A stretch of 64,000 nt of DNA from Chitinimonas sp. BJYL2 (lineage in GTDB: Bacteria; Pseudomonadota; Gammaproteobacteria; Burkholderiales; Chitinimonadaceae), in the NCBI RefSeq assembly GCF_027257935.1, contig NZ_JANZKW010000004.1, forward strand, positions 310,001 to 374,000, read 5' to 3'. Numbering within the stretch: position 1 is the first letter of the stretch; the number at the start of each line of letters is the position of its first letter. The position numbers and the translations under genes were made by a program. Below, piece by piece: positions 44,396 to 53,031 of the stretch. Below the pieces are notes generated by a model. That model saw only the letters and a program-made list of their open reading frames with translations. It ran no database searches and was not told where the DNA came from.

Positions 44396-47300
44396 ATGAG
44401 CGACAAGATGGGTATCTCCGGCCGTATCGCCGCCTTCTTCCAGACCGCACAGATCACCCCGCTGCTGGCGCTGGTGGCCTTTCTGCTCGGCGTGTTCGCT
44501 GTGCTGGTCACCCCGCGCGAGGAAGAACCACAAATCAATGTGACCATGGCCAATGTGCTGGTGCCCTTCCCCGGCGCCAGCGCAGCCGATGTGGAAAGCA
44601 TGGTTGCCACCCCGGCCGAGCAGGTGCTGAGCCAGATTGCCGATGTGGAACACGTGATGTCGGTCGCCCGCCCCGGCGTGGCCGTGCTGACCGTACAGTT
44701 CAAGGTGGGCGTACCGCGTACCGAAGCGCTGGTTCGCTTGCACGATACGCTGGCCGCCAACCGCGACTGGCTGCCGGCCGGTCTGGGCGTGGGCGAGCCC
44801 ATCGTCAAACCCAAGGGCATCGACGACGTACCGATCGTCTCGCTGACGCTATGGAGCAAGCAGGCTGAAACCGGCGCATTTGATCTGGAACGCGTGGCGC
44901 ATAGCCTCGAAGCCGATATCAAGCGCGTGCGCGGCACGCGCGAAGTCACCACACTCGGCGGGCCGGGCCGTGCCATCAATGTGGAGATCGATCCGGCGCG
45001 TCTGGCTGCCAGCGGCCTCACCGTGCTCGAACTACGCCAGGTGCTGCAATCAGCCAATCTGGGCTTGCCGGTGGGCGAGCTGGTGGCCGGTAACCGCAGC
45101 GTGGCGATCGAAGCCGGCCCTTATCTCAAAGATGCCAAGGAAGTCGGCGAACTCGTCGTGGGTGCGCGCAATGGCCGCCCTGTGTACCTGGCCGATGTAG
45201 CCAGCGTGCGTGATGGCGCGATGCCCGTATCGCGTGCCGTCTGGCACGGTGTGGCCGGCAAGGACGGCGGCATGTACCCGGCCGTGACGCTCCAGATCAC
45301 AAAGCAACCTGGCCAGAATGCAGTGGAGGTGGCCGATGCCGTGATGGCGCGCGTGAGCGAATTGCGCAACACGGTGATCCCGGCGGAGGTCGAAGTCAGC
45401 ACCACCCGCAACTACGGCGAAACCGCCAACGACAAAGCGCAAAAGCTGATCCAGAAGCTGCTGTTCGCCACCGCATCGGTGGTTGCTCTGGTGTTCTTTG
45501 CCCTGGGCCGCCGCGAGGCTGCGATTGTGGGTCTGGCCGTGATCCTGACCCTCACGGTGACACTGTTTGCATCCTGGGCCTGGGGGTTCACGCTGAACCG
45601 CGTCTCGCTGTTCGCGCTGATCTTCTCGATCGGTATTCTGGTGGACGACGCCATCGTGGTGGTCGAGAACATCCACCGCCACCAGCAGCTCTACCCCAAC
45701 AAGACACTGATCGAGATCATTCCCGGTGCGGTTGATGAAGTCGGCGGCCCGACCATCCTGGCCACGCTCACCGTGATTGCCGCGCTGCTACCCATGGCCT
45801 TTGTCAGCGGCCTGATGGGCCCGTACATGAGCCCGATTCCGATAAATGCCAGCATGGGCATGCTGCTGTCGCTCGCGATTGCCTTCGTAGTGACGCCTTG
45901 GCTAGCAAGGCTTTGGATGCGCTCGGGGCATCATGACGGTCATGACGAATCAGGCATCAATGCCAAGCTCAACCGCCTCTCGCAGCGCGTGTTCTCGCCC
46001 TTCATCTACGCCGACAAGGCCGCAGCCAACCGCAAGAAGCTGGGTCTGGGGGTGCTGGCGCTGATCGGCCTCTCGCTGGTATTGCCGGCTGTGGGGCTCG
46101 TGCAGCTGAAGATGCTGCCCTTCGACAACAAATCCGAATTCCAGGTGATGGTGGACATGCCCGCCGGCACGCCGCTGGAAGAAACCAACGCGGTGCTGCG
46201 TGAACTGGGCGACCACCTCGCCACCGTACCCGAAGTGCTGCACTTCCAGACCTATGCGGGTACGGCCAGCCCCATCAACTTCAACGGTCTGGTGCGCCAG
46301 TACTATCTGCGCGCCGGTGGCGACGTGGGCGATATCCAGGTCAATCTGGTCGATAAACACCATCGTGATGAGCAGAGCCACGCCATTGCCAGCCGTGTGC
46401 GCCCGGCGCTGCAGGAAATCGGCCGCAAATACGGCGCCAATGTGAAGGTGGTGGAAGTGCCGCCCGGCCCGCCCGTGCTTGCCCCCATCGTGGCCGAGAT
46501 TTACGGCCCCGATGAAGCCGGACGCCGCAGCGTGGCCAAGTCGGTCCGCGCCGTGTTCAAGAAAACGCCCGGCGTCGTGGATGTGGACGACAGCAGCATT
46601 GCCGCCGCGCCGCGCTCGGTACTGCTGGTGGATAGACGCAAAGCCGCGCTATTGGGCGTATCGCAACAAGCCATCGTCGCCACCCTGCGTGCGGGCCTGA
46701 GCGGCGATGCGGCCAGCTATCTGCACGACGGCAGCAAATACCCGGCCGCCACCGTGCTGCGCCTGCCCGAATCGGCACAAGGCAACCTCGATACCCTGCT
46801 GCAACTGGGGGTGAAATCGGCCAGCGGCAAAGTGGTGCCGGTGCGTGAACTGGTGAGCGTGAGCGACACCCTGCGTGAGCAGCCGCGCTATCACAAGGAT
46901 GGTTTGCCCGTGGTGTTCGTGGTCGGCGACATGGCCGGCAGGGTCGATAGCCCGCTCTACGGCATGTTCGGCATGCGCGGCGACATTGCCCGCATCACCC
47001 CGCCCGGTGGTGGCCAGATCGGAGAGTTCTTCATCCGTCAGCCTACCGATCCCTACCGTGGCTACAGCCTCAAGTGGGACGGCGAATGGCAGGTCACCTA
47101 TGAAACCTTCCGCGACATGGGCGCCGCCTACGGCGTGGGTCTGATCCTGATCTACCTGCTGGTGGTGGCGCAGTTCGGCTCCTACCTGGTGCCGCTGATC
47201 ATCATGGCGCCGATTCCGCTGACGATCGTCGGCGTGATGCCGGGCCATGCCCTGCTGGGCGCGCAATACACGGCCACCAGCATGATCGGCATGATCGCGC

Positions 47301-47608
47301 TGGCGGGCATCATCGTGCGCAATTCCATCCTGCTGGTGGATTTCATCCAGCTGCAGGTCAAACAGGGCATGGACCTGCGCGACGCTGTCGTCAGCGCGGC
47401 AGCCACACGGGCCCAGCCGATTGCGCTGACCGGCCTTGCCGCCATGCTCGGTGCGTTCTTCATCCTCGACGACCCGATCTTCAACGGCCTCGCGATTTCG
47501 CTGATCTTCGGGATCTTCGTCTCGACCCTGCTGACTCTGGTCGTGATTCCACTGCTGTACTACGTATCGTTCCGGCACCGCGTTGCGGCACCGGCCAACC
47601 CTGCTTGA
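44396..47608 (+). CDS. RND efflux transporter permease
   Basis: A 1070-residue proton-driven pump of the AcrB superfamily. It begins MSDKMGISGRIAAFFQTAQITPLLALVAFLLG. The first periplasmic block is REEEPQINVTMANVLVPFPGASAADVESMVATPAEQVL. The TM4 proton-relay pair is in IGILVDDAIVVVENIHRHQQ. The second half has the mirrored IALAGIIVRNSILLVDFIQL. The central loop reaches about 1070 residues, normal for the family. It starts 9 nt after the adaptor stop. The substrate is unknown; the operon continues into DUF2892, TrxC and rhodanese genes, which suggests a thiol-reactive or sulfur compound. Confidence 0.94.
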   Translation: MSDKMGISGRIAAFFQTAQITPLLALVAFLLGVFAVLVTPREEEPQINVTMANVLVPFPGASAADVESMVATPAEQVLSQIADVEHVMSVARPGVAVLTVQFKVGVPRTEALVRLHDTLAANRDWLPAGLGVGEPIVKPKGIDDVPIVSLTLWSKQAETGAFDLERVAHSLEADIKRVRGTREVTTLGGPGRAINVEIDPARLAASGLTVLELRQVLQSANLGLPVGELVAGNRSVAIEAGPYLKDAKEVGELVVGARNGRPVYLADVASVRDGAMPVSRAVWHGVAGKDGGMYPAVTLQITKQPGQNAVEVADAVMARVSELRNTVIPAEVEVSTTRNYGETANDKAQKLIQKLLFATASVVALVFFALGRREAAIVGLAVILTLTVTLFASWAWGFTLNRVSLFALIFSIGILVDDAIVVVENIHRHQQLYPNKTLIEIIPGAVDEVGGPTILATLTVIAALLPMAFVSGLMGPYMSPIPINASMGMLLSLAIAFVVTPWLARLWMRSGHHDGHDESGINAKLNRLSQRVFSPFIYADKAAANRKKLGLGVLALIGLSLVLPAVGLVQLKMLPFDNKSEFQVMVDMPAGTPLEETNAVLRELGDHLATVPEVLHFQTYAGTASPINFNGLVRQYYLRAGGDVGDIQVNLVDKHHRDEQSHAIASRVRPALQEIGRKYGANVKVVEVPPGPPVLAPIVAEIYGPDEAGRRSVAKSVRAVFKKTPGVVDVDDSSIAAAPRSVLLVDRRKAALLGVSQQAIVATLRAGLSGDAASYLHDGSKYPAATVLRLPESAQGNLDTLLQLGVKSASGKVVPVRELVSVSDTLREQPRYHKDGLPVVFVVGDMAGRVDSPLYGMFGMRGDIARITPPGGGQIGEFFIRQPTDPYRGYSLKWDGEWQVTYETFRDMGAAYGVGLILIYLLVVAQFGSYLVPLIIMAPIPLTIVGVMPGHALLGAQYTATSMIGMIALAGIIVRNSILLVDFIQLQVKQGMDLRDAVVSAAATRAQPIALTGLAAMLGAFFILDDPIFNGLAISLIFGIFVSTLLTLVVIPLLYYVSFRHRVAAPANPA

Positions 47609-47622
47609 ACAAGGAGAACACC

Positions 47623-47832
47623 ATGACTTCCTGGCAAATCGTCCGCATTGTCGCCGGCACCTTCATCCTGCTGAGCCTCGGGCTAGGCATTCCCAGTAGC
47701 CCGATCTTCGTTTCGCAATGGTGGCTGGCCTTTACCGCCTTTGTGGGCATCAACCTGCTGCAAAGCGGGCTGACCCGCTGGTGCCTGATGGAAAGCATCT
47801 TGCGCAAGCTCGGCATACGCGCGGGCGATTAA
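47623..47832 (+). CDS. DUF2892 small membrane protein
   Basis: A 69-residue inner-membrane protein starting MTSWQIVRIVAGTFILLSLG. The C-terminal INLLQSGLTRWCLMESILRKLG is the DUF2892 signature, with one conserved cysteine. AAGGAGAACACC precedes the ATG at 47623. It lies 14 nt downstream of the RND pump stop and 26 nt before trxC, within one operon. It resembles the membrane part of YgaP, here separated from the rhodanese that is encoded two genes on. Confidence 0.9.
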   Translation: MTSWQIVRIVAGTFILLSLGLGIPSSPIFVSQWWLAFTAFVGINLLQSGLTRWCLMESILRKLGIRAGD

Positions 47833-47858
47833 ACTGCGGGTTTTACGGAGCGTTTCCC

Positions 47859-48284
47859 ATGCATATCGCCTGCCCCTACTGCGGCGCGGTCAACCGCGTA
47901 CCGACCGAGCGCCTCAACGATGCCCCCAACTGCGGCAAGTGCCATCAGGCCTTGCTGCCACTGGAGCCCGTCTCGCTCAGCGACGCACAGCTGGCGCCCT
48001 ATCTGGCCAATACCGAGCTACCGGTACTGATCGACTTCTGGGCGACTTGGTGCGGGCCATGCCAGATGATGGCGCCGCAGTTCGAAGCCGCCGCCGCGCA
48101 GGCACCGGATATCCGCTTCATCAAGGTGGATTCCGATCAGGCACGGGTAGCGGCCGCCCACTTTGCCATCCGCAGCATTCCCACGCTGATCCTCTGGCAC
48201 GAGGGCCGCGAAATCGCGCGCCATAGCGGCGTGATGCAGGCATCGCAGCTGCTGGCCTGGGCGCGCGGGCAAATCAAGTATTGA
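47859..48284 (+). CDS. trxC: Thioredoxin 2 (TrxC)
   Basis: A 141-residue zinc-containing thioredoxin. It begins MHIACPYCGAVNRVP. The N-terminal zinc knuckle uses CPYC and CGKC. The thioredoxin fold has the active site FWATWCGPCQMMAPQFE and the cis-proline loop IRSIPTLILWHEGRE. TrxC reduces disulfides and is linked to oxidative or electrophile stress in other bacteria. ACGGAG lies 9 bases before the ATG. It is the fourth gene of the RND operon and abuts the rhodanese gene, whose alternative TTG start overlaps its stop. Confidence 0.95.
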   Translation: MHIACPYCGAVNRVPTERLNDAPNCGKCHQALLPLEPVSLSDAQLAPYLANTELPVLIDFWATWCGPCQMMAPQFEAAAAQAPDIRFIKVDSDQARVAAAHFAIRSIPTLILWHEGREIARHSGVMQASQLLAWARGQIKY

Positions 48285-48295
48285 AACGACAAGAC

Positions 48296-48625
48296 ATGAA
48301 CTGGCTGAAAAAACTGATGACGACCCTGAACCCGCCGCCACCCGCCATCCCCGATAACGCGATCCTTATCGACGTGCGCTCGCCGGGCGAATACGCCAGC
48401 GGCCATGTGGAAGGTGCGCTGAACCTGCCGCTCGATACGATCCAGTTCCAGATCGGCACGCAGGTGCCCGACAAGACCACACCCCTGGTGCTCTACTGCA
48501 TGTCGGGCATGCGCTCGGGTTCGGCCGGGGCCATGCTGCAACAACTGGGATACACGCAGATCATCAATGGCGGCTCGGCCGGTGCCGTGTCCATGCAGAC
48601 CGGCCGCCACATCGTACGCAGTTAA
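48296..48625 (+). CDS. Rhodanese-like sulfurtransferase
   Basis: A 109-residue single rhodanese domain: ILIDVRSPGEYASGHVEGALNLPLDTI, then active-site loop LVLYCMSGMRSGSAGAMLQQLGY. The catalytic cysteine is in YCMSGMRS, the six-residue loop type that carries persulfide. It has no signal peptide. I use the ATG at 48296; a TTG at 48281 overlapping the trxC stop is in frame. It is the last gene of the arsR-linked RND operon. Confidence 0.92.
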   Translation: MNWLKKLMTTLNPPPPAIPDNAILIDVRSPGEYASGHVEGALNLPLDTIQFQIGTQVPDKTTPLVLYCMSGMRSGSAGAMLQQLGYTQIINGGSAGAVSMQTGRHIVRS

Positions 48626-48631
48626 GCGGGA

Positions 48632-48955
48632 CTAAAAGCGCCACCAGCCCCAGAAACCATAGCGCGGCCGGGTTTCCCAGGTATTGAGGCGCTCGTCCTT
48701 GCGTACATCGTCGATCTGCGTCTGCTGCATGTAATCGAGCACCGGCTCGGGCAGGCCCTGCTTGTTGAGGCGGATGATGTCACTGGCCGTCAGCCGGTAG
48801 GTCGAACGCGTTTCGCGCATCTTGGCGATCAGCGCGTCGGGCGTCACGCCCTCCTTGCTCATGCGCAGCGCATCGTCCACCGACACTTGCGGCGGCAAGG
48901 TGGCGCAGGCGCCCAGCAAGGCCAGCATGGGGATCAGGGTCAGGTGTCGCTTCAT
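48632..48955 (-). CDS. Small lipoprotein of unknown function
   Basis: A 107-residue exported protein with a lipobox, MLALLGACATLPP, placing Cys17 as the lipidation site. The mature part is VSVDDALRMSKEGVTPDALIAKMRETRSTYRLTASDIIRLNKQGLPEPVLDYMQQ (in parts: VDDALRMSKEGVTPDALIAKM, YRLTASDIIRLNKQG), a charged helical segment repeated in many short proteobacterial lipoproteins. It ends with an aromatic tail (GFWGWWRF). I do not recognise a function. It is convergent with the rhodanese gene, the two stops being 6 nt apart. Confidence 0.8.
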   Translation of the reverse strand: MKRHLTLIPMLALLGACATLPPQVSVDDALRMSKEGVTPDALIAKMRETRSTYRLTASDIIRLNKQGLPEPVLDYMQQTQIDDVRKDERLNTWETRPRYGFWGWWRF

Positions 48956-49071
48956 GATGGTGACTCCGTATCGACGATGGGCAAATCCTAGCGCGAATGC
49001 CGCCGGCTTTGAACCGGCGGCGGCGCGTATACACCTGAGACCACCATCAAACCCAAACGTGCCCTAACCGA

Positions 49072-49455
49072 TCAGGCGGCGTGGGTGGCAATCACGATCT
49101 GCCCGCTCAGTGTCTTGTGCACCGGGCAGCGGTCGGCAATCTCCATCAGCCGCTGGCGCGCAGCATCGTCAATCTCGCCCACCAGCTCGATGCGGCGGTT
49201 CAGGGTGTACACGCCGCCGGCTTCGGTATGGTCGATATGCACGCGCACATCGTCCAGCGCCAGACCCTTGCGTTCGGCATACATGCGCAGCGTGATGGCG
49301 GTGCAGGCTGCCAGCGCCGCATCAAGCAACTGGTGCGGATCGGGCAAGGTGCCGTCGCCCAGCGGGGTGTCTGCATCAGCCAGCCAGCGCGCGGCCTCGG
49401 CTTCAAGCTGGGTGTGATAGCGGCCGGTGTCGGCCTTGCTGGCGGTAACGGTCAT
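49072..49455 (-). CDS. OsmC-family peroxidase-like protein
   Basis: A 127-residue protein of the OsmC/Ohr fold. The first redox cysteine is in LLDAALAACTAITLRMYAERKG and the second in IADRCPVHKTLSGQI, the normal pair for reduction of organic hydroperoxides through a thiol. It begins MTVTASKADTGRYHTQLEAE. The group (YhfA/OsmC-like) differs from the Ohr branch, so the substrate is uncertain. It lies 53 nt downstream of the pirin gene on the same strand, making a probable two-gene unit related to oxidative stress. Confidence 0.9.
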   Translation of the reverse strand: MTVTASKADTGRYHTQLEAEAARWLADADTPLGDGTLPDPHQLLDAALAACTAITLRMYAERKGLALDDVRVHIDHTEAGGVYTLNRRIELVGEIDDAARQRLMEIADRCPVHKTLSGQIVIATHAA

Positions 49456-49508
49456 GATGGTTTCCCTTTCGTGATGCTGCGCAGGCGCAGTGGATCGGCA
49501 AAGCGGAC

Positions 49509-50207
49509 TCAGGCGAGGTCAAATACCAGCACTTCGGCACCCTGGCCTGCGCTCAACGTCAGTGCGCTTTCCTGGCTCAGGATCGCCGCATCCCCGGCAT
49601 GCAGTACCACATCGTTGATGCTGAGCTGGCCACGCGCAAGGTGCACGTAGAGCTTGCGGCCTGGTGCCAACGGCAACGTGGCGGTCTCGGCACCCTCAAA
49701 CAAGCCGGCGTAAAGGCGCGCATCCTGATGGATCAGTACGGAACCATCCGCTCCATCGGGGCTGGCAATCAGGCGCAATCGGCCGCGCTTCTCGGCAGCT
49801 TCGAAACGCTTTTCCTCATAGCTAGGCGCAATGCCGGTCGCATTGGGCAGCAGCCAGATCTGCAGGAAGTGCACACCGGCGTCGGATGAGTGGTTGAACT
49901 CCGAATGCATGATGCCGCGCCCCGCACTCATACGCTGCACATCGCCGGGGCGGATCACCGAGCCGTTGCCCATGCTGTCGCGGTGGGCCAGCGCGCCGTC
50001 GAGCACATAGCTGATGATTTCCATATCGCGGTGGCCGTGCGTGCCAAAGCCACCACCAGGTGCCACGCGGTCTTCGTTGATCACGCGCAGTGCCCCCACG
50101 CCCATGCGGGCCGGGTCGTAATAATCGGCAAACGAGAAGCTGTGTTGCGATTTGAGCCAGCCGTGATCGGCGTGGCCACGCTGATGGCTTGGGCGGATTT
50201 CGAGCAT
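49509..50207 (-). CDS. Pirin-family bicupin (YhhW type)
   Basis: A 232-residue cupin protein beginning MLEIRPSHQRGHADHGWLKSQHSFSF. The pirin metal site is visible in GGGFGTHGHRDMEIISYVLDG and in GRGIMHSEFNHS (His, His, His, Glu). It has the short form of E. coli YhhW, which shows quercetin 2,3-dioxygenase activity in vitro. The physiological role is unclear. It precedes the OsmC gene on the same strand. Confidence 0.92.
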   Translation of the reverse strand: MLEIRPSHQRGHADHGWLKSQHSFSFADYYDPARMGVGALRVINEDRVAPGGGFGTHGHRDMEIISYVLDGALAHRDSMGNGSVIRPGDVQRMSAGRGIMHSEFNHSSDAGVHFLQIWLLPNATGIAPSYEEKRFEAAEKRGRLRLIASPDGADGSVLIHQDARLYAGLFEGAETATLPLAPGRKLYVHLARGQLSINDVVLHAGDAAILSQESALTLSAGQGAEVLVFDLA

Positions 50208-50300
50208 GACACTACTCCTGAAAAACTGAATGGACAGGTGTCATGCTATCCGGGCATATGGTCAGCAGATAGCGGAATGAATTGAGCCGAACGATCGGAT

Positions 50301-50792
50301 TTACTGAACGAGTGGCGCAAGCCAGTACAACAGCGCCGCAGCGGGTATGGCGGCCAGCGCATCATCCAGCATCACGCCAAAGCCGCCCTTGATGCGCGCA
50401 TCAAACCAGCTGATCGGCCAGGGCTTGGTGATATCGAACACCCGGAACAATGCGAATGCCAGCGCAAAGCCGGCCAACGTCTGTGGGGCCAGCGCCAGCA
50501 GTGGCAGCATAGCGACGATCTCGTCCCAGACGATGGCACCGTGATCGCTCACACCCAGCGCTCTGCCGGCACGGCCGCAGACGGGAATGCCGATCAGGAA
50601 CAGCGGCAGCGCCAGCAGCGCAATCTGGGCCGGCGTCAGCAAAGTGGCGAGCAGCAGATACAGCGGGATCGCCGCCAGCGAACCCAGCGTACCCGGCGCT
50701 TTGGGCGACAGCCCACTGCCAAAACCCAGCGCCACAAAGTGGCTGGGGTGGGCAAGCAGAAAGCGCAGGTCGGGCTGGCGAATGGCGGACAT
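50301..50792 (-). CDS. pgpA: Phosphatidylglycerophosphatase A
   Basis: A 163-residue inner-membrane phosphatase that makes phosphatidylglycerol from its phosphate. FGSGLSPKAPGTLGSLAAIPLY, then IVWDEIVAMLPLLALAP and GGFGVMLDDALAAIPAAALL, are the PgpA blocks with acidic metal-binding residues. Four hydrophobic segments are present. The ATG at 50792 gives MSAIRQPDLRFLLAHPSHF; the frame continues upstream into thiL. It is the last gene of the ribBA-ribH-nusB-thiL-pgpA run, 4 nt after thiL. Confidence 0.95.
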   Translation of the reverse strand: MSAIRQPDLRFLLAHPSHFVALGFGSGLSPKAPGTLGSLAAIPLYLLLATLLTPAQIALLALPLFLIGIPVCGRAGRALGVSDHGAIVWDEIVAMLPLLALAPQTLAGFALAFALFRVFDITKPWPISWFDARIKGGFGVMLDDALAAIPAAALLYWLAPLVQ

Positions 50793-50796
50793 GGGT

Positions 50797-51756
50797 TCAG
50801 GAAAAATGGTTGAAGCCGGTTTGCGGCAAGGGCTGGGGCTGACCGTTGGCATCGAGCAGGACGACGCCCTCGCCAGCTGCCAGCGTGCCGATACGCATCA
50901 GCGGCAGGCCCAGTGTATCGGCCAGTACGGCAATCTGTGCGCGTGCCGTGACGGGCGCGCTGAATGCCAGCTCGTAATCATCGCCACCACCCAACTGGGC
51001 AGCCAGAAAGGCAGGCTGCGCCAACAAGTCGGCCGAGAGCGGCGGCGTGGGTAGCGTGGCGTGCATCAGCCTCGCTTGCAGCTTGGAGCGTGCCGCGAGG
51101 TGGCCGATATCAGCCAGCAAACCGTCGGAGATATCGATTGCCGCATGTGCCAGGCCGGCAAGTGCTTGTCCGAGCGCAAGCCGCGGTTCGGGTCGATCAA
51201 GTCGCTGAGCACAGTACTGGCTGTCGGCCGCCGCCAGCGTCAACTTGCCATAGCGCTGTTGCACGGCCAGCGCAGCCGCACCGGTCGGGCCAGACAGCCA
51301 CAGATCATCCCCCGCTTTACCGGCATCACGCCGCAGCGCCTTACCCGGTGCGACTTCGCCCATGACCTGGATGCTGATGGTCAGTGGCCCGCGGGTGGTA
51401 TCGCCACCGACCAGGTCCACGCCATGCGCATCGGCCAAGGCAAACAGGCCGCGCGCAAAGCCGGACAGCCAGGTCTCATTGGCCTGCGGCAGCGTTAGGC
51501 ACAAGGTGAACCAGCGGGCCTTTGCGCCCATGGCAGCAAGGTCGGAGAGGTTCACCGCCAAGCTTTTCCAGCCCAGCGATTCAGGATCGATATCCGGAAA
51601 AAAATGACGGCCTTCGACCAAGGTGTCGGTCGAGATGGCCAGCTGCATACAGGGCGTGGGCGCGATCAGCGCACAGTCGTCACCGACACCGAGCACCGTG
51701 CCGGGCGTGGCACGGGTGAAGTAGCGCTGGATCAGACTGAATTCGTCGAGGGGCAT
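50797..51756 (-). CDS. thiL: Thiamine-monophosphate kinase
   Basis: A 319-residue ATP-dependent kinase that converts thiamine phosphate to thiamine diphosphate. It begins MPLDEFSLIQRYFTR. Signatures are GVGDDCALI, LAISTDTLVEGRHFFPD, SLGWKSLAVNLSDLAAMGA and VDLVGGDTTRGPLTISIQVMGE, followed by AIDISDGLLADIGHLA. The start is the ATG at 51756; further upstream the frame enters a palindromic repeat. It lies downstream of nusB and 4 nt upstream of pgpA, the usual order. Confidence 0.95.
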   Translation of the reverse strand: MPLDEFSLIQRYFTRATPGTVLGVGDDCALIAPTPCMQLAISTDTLVEGRHFFPDIDPESLGWKSLAVNLSDLAAMGAKARWFTLCLTLPQANETWLSGFARGLFALADAHGVDLVGGDTTRGPLTISIQVMGEVAPGKALRRDAGKAGDDLWLSGPTGAAALAVQQRYGKLTLAAADSQYCAQRLDRPEPRLALGQALAGLAHAAIDISDGLLADIGHLAARSKLQARLMHATLPTPPLSADLLAQPAFLAAQLGGGDDYELAFSAPVTARAQIAVLADTLGLPLMRIGTLAAGEGVVLLDANGQPQPLPQTGFNHFS

Positions 51757-51765
51757 GGGAGATTC

Positions 51766-51850
51766 GTAGGGTGCCAATCAGCGCAGCGCATTGCACCAAA
51801 CGCCGTCACATATGCGGTGCAATGCGGCCTTGGGCCTTGTTGCACCCTAC
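51766..51850. repeat. Palindromic intergenic repeat, GTGCAAT family, copy 3
   Basis: GTAGGGTGC (51766-51774) and GCACCCTAC (51842-51850) bound an 85-bp element between nusB and thiL. Its left part contains AATCAGCGCAGCGCATTGCA, also present in copy 1 at 6243-6262, and a second internal CGGTGCAATGCG. Confidence 0.75.
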
Positions 51851-51861
51851 ATGCTTGCTGC

Positions 51862-52347
51862 TCAACGACGCTTGTTGCGACCGGCTTCAACTTCTTCGGG
51901 GCGGATGGCAATGGCCAGCTTGTCGAGCACGCCGTTGACGAAGCGGTGACCATCGGTACCACCAAAGGTCTTGGCGATTTCGATGGCTTCGTTGATGACC
52001 ACGGCGTAAGGCGTATCGAGGCGCTGGGTCAGTTCTACCGTACCCACCAGCAGGATGGCCCGCTCCACCGGGCTGACTTCGGCTTCCTCGCGATCCAGAT
52101 GCGGGCCGTAGATGGCCTTGAGGATTTCCACATCGCGCACGGCGTTGTAGAACAGTTCGCGGAAAAGGGCTTCATCGGCGCGACCAAAGCTGGTGTTGTT
52201 GTCACGCAGGAAGCGCTCGATATTGGCGACGTTATCCCCGGTGAGCTGCCACTGATACAGGCCCTGCACGGCAAATTCGCGCGCACGGCGGCGGGCCGAC
52301 TTTTGCGGGGTTTTCTTGGCTTCGTTCTGTTCGGGGGCTTGGGTCAT
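51862..52347 (-). CDS. nusB: Transcription antitermination factor NusB
   Basis: A 161-residue RNA-binding helical protein that with NusE/S10 binds boxA to allow antitermination of rRNA operons. After a short charged leader, RRRAREFAVQGLYQWQLTG is the NusB start signature, followed by DREEAEVSPVERAILLVGTVELTQR, PYAVVINEAIEIAKTFGGTDGHRFVNGVLDKLA (in parts: NEAIEIAKTFGGTDGHRFV). The ATG at 52347 is chosen because the upstream extension has no leader features. It lies in the riboflavin-thiamine gene run. Confidence 0.96.
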   Translation of the reverse strand: MTQAPEQNEAKKTPQKSARRRAREFAVQGLYQWQLTGDNVANIERFLRDNNTSFGRADEALFRELFYNAVRDVEILKAIYGPHLDREEAEVSPVERAILLVGTVELTQRLDTPYAVVINEAIEIAKTFGGTDGHRFVNGVLDKLAIAIRPEEVEAGRNKRR

Positions 52348-52474
52348 GGGGTATTCCTGTTCCTGAGTGTAGCGGCACACTCTTGTAGGAGCGGCTTCAG
52401 CCACGCGGGCTGGTTAGTTGCATACGGGATCCGGCGCGGCAATCACTGCGGCTACCGGCCTGTCTGTGGCGTGC

Positions 52475-52960
52475 TTACAGGCGGAAACGGGTACGCAAGG
52501 CCTGCTGCAAACGCGCCATTTCCACGGCGACACGGGCAGCATCGGCGCCCTTTTCCTGCATGCGTACCAGCGCCTGATCATCGTTTTCGGTGGTCAGGAT
52601 CGCGTTGGCAATCGGAATGCCGGCATCGAGCCCGACCTGGGTGACGCCCGAACCGGATTCGTTGGATACCAGTTCGAAATGATAGGTCTCGCCACGGATT
52701 ACCGCACCCAGCACCACCAGCGCATCGAACTGGCCGGACTTTGCCATGGTCTGCAAGACCAGCGGCGCTTCCAGTGCACCGGGCACTGTGGCCAGCAGCA
52801 TGTCGGCCTCCAGCACGCCCAGGCGCTTGAGCTCGTCGCGGCAGGCGGTGAGCAAACCTTCGCACACATCGGAGTTGAAGCGGGCCATGACGATGCCCAC
52901 CTTGAGGCCAGTGCCATCATGGTTAGGGGCGATTTCGGGCAGATGATCAAAATGCGGCAT
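52475..52960 (-). CDS. ribH: 6,7-dimethyl-8-ribityllumazine synthase
   Basis: A 161-residue enzyme that joins 5-amino-6-ribitylaminouracil and dihydroxybutanone phosphate to give lumazine, the penultimate step of riboflavin synthesis. Blocks: [58 protein letters not shown] and [16 protein letters not shown]. The histidine in GETYHFE is the catalytic base. The ATG at 52960 begins [13 protein letters not shown]. It follows ribBA by 71 nt. Confidence 0.96.
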   Translation of the reverse strand: MPHFDHLPEIAPNHDGTGLKVGIVMARFNSDVCEGLLTACRDELKRLGVLEADMLLATVPGALEAPLVLQTMAKSGQFDALVVLGAVIRGETYHFELVSNESGSGVTQVGLDAGIPIANAILTTENDDQALVRMQEKGADAARVAVEMARLQQALRTRFRL

Positions 52961-53031
52961 GGCAGAGCCCACTCGTAGGTCGTTGAAAAAAGGGCAGAAT
53001 TCTAGAGGTCTGCCGTGGATCGGTCAAAAAT

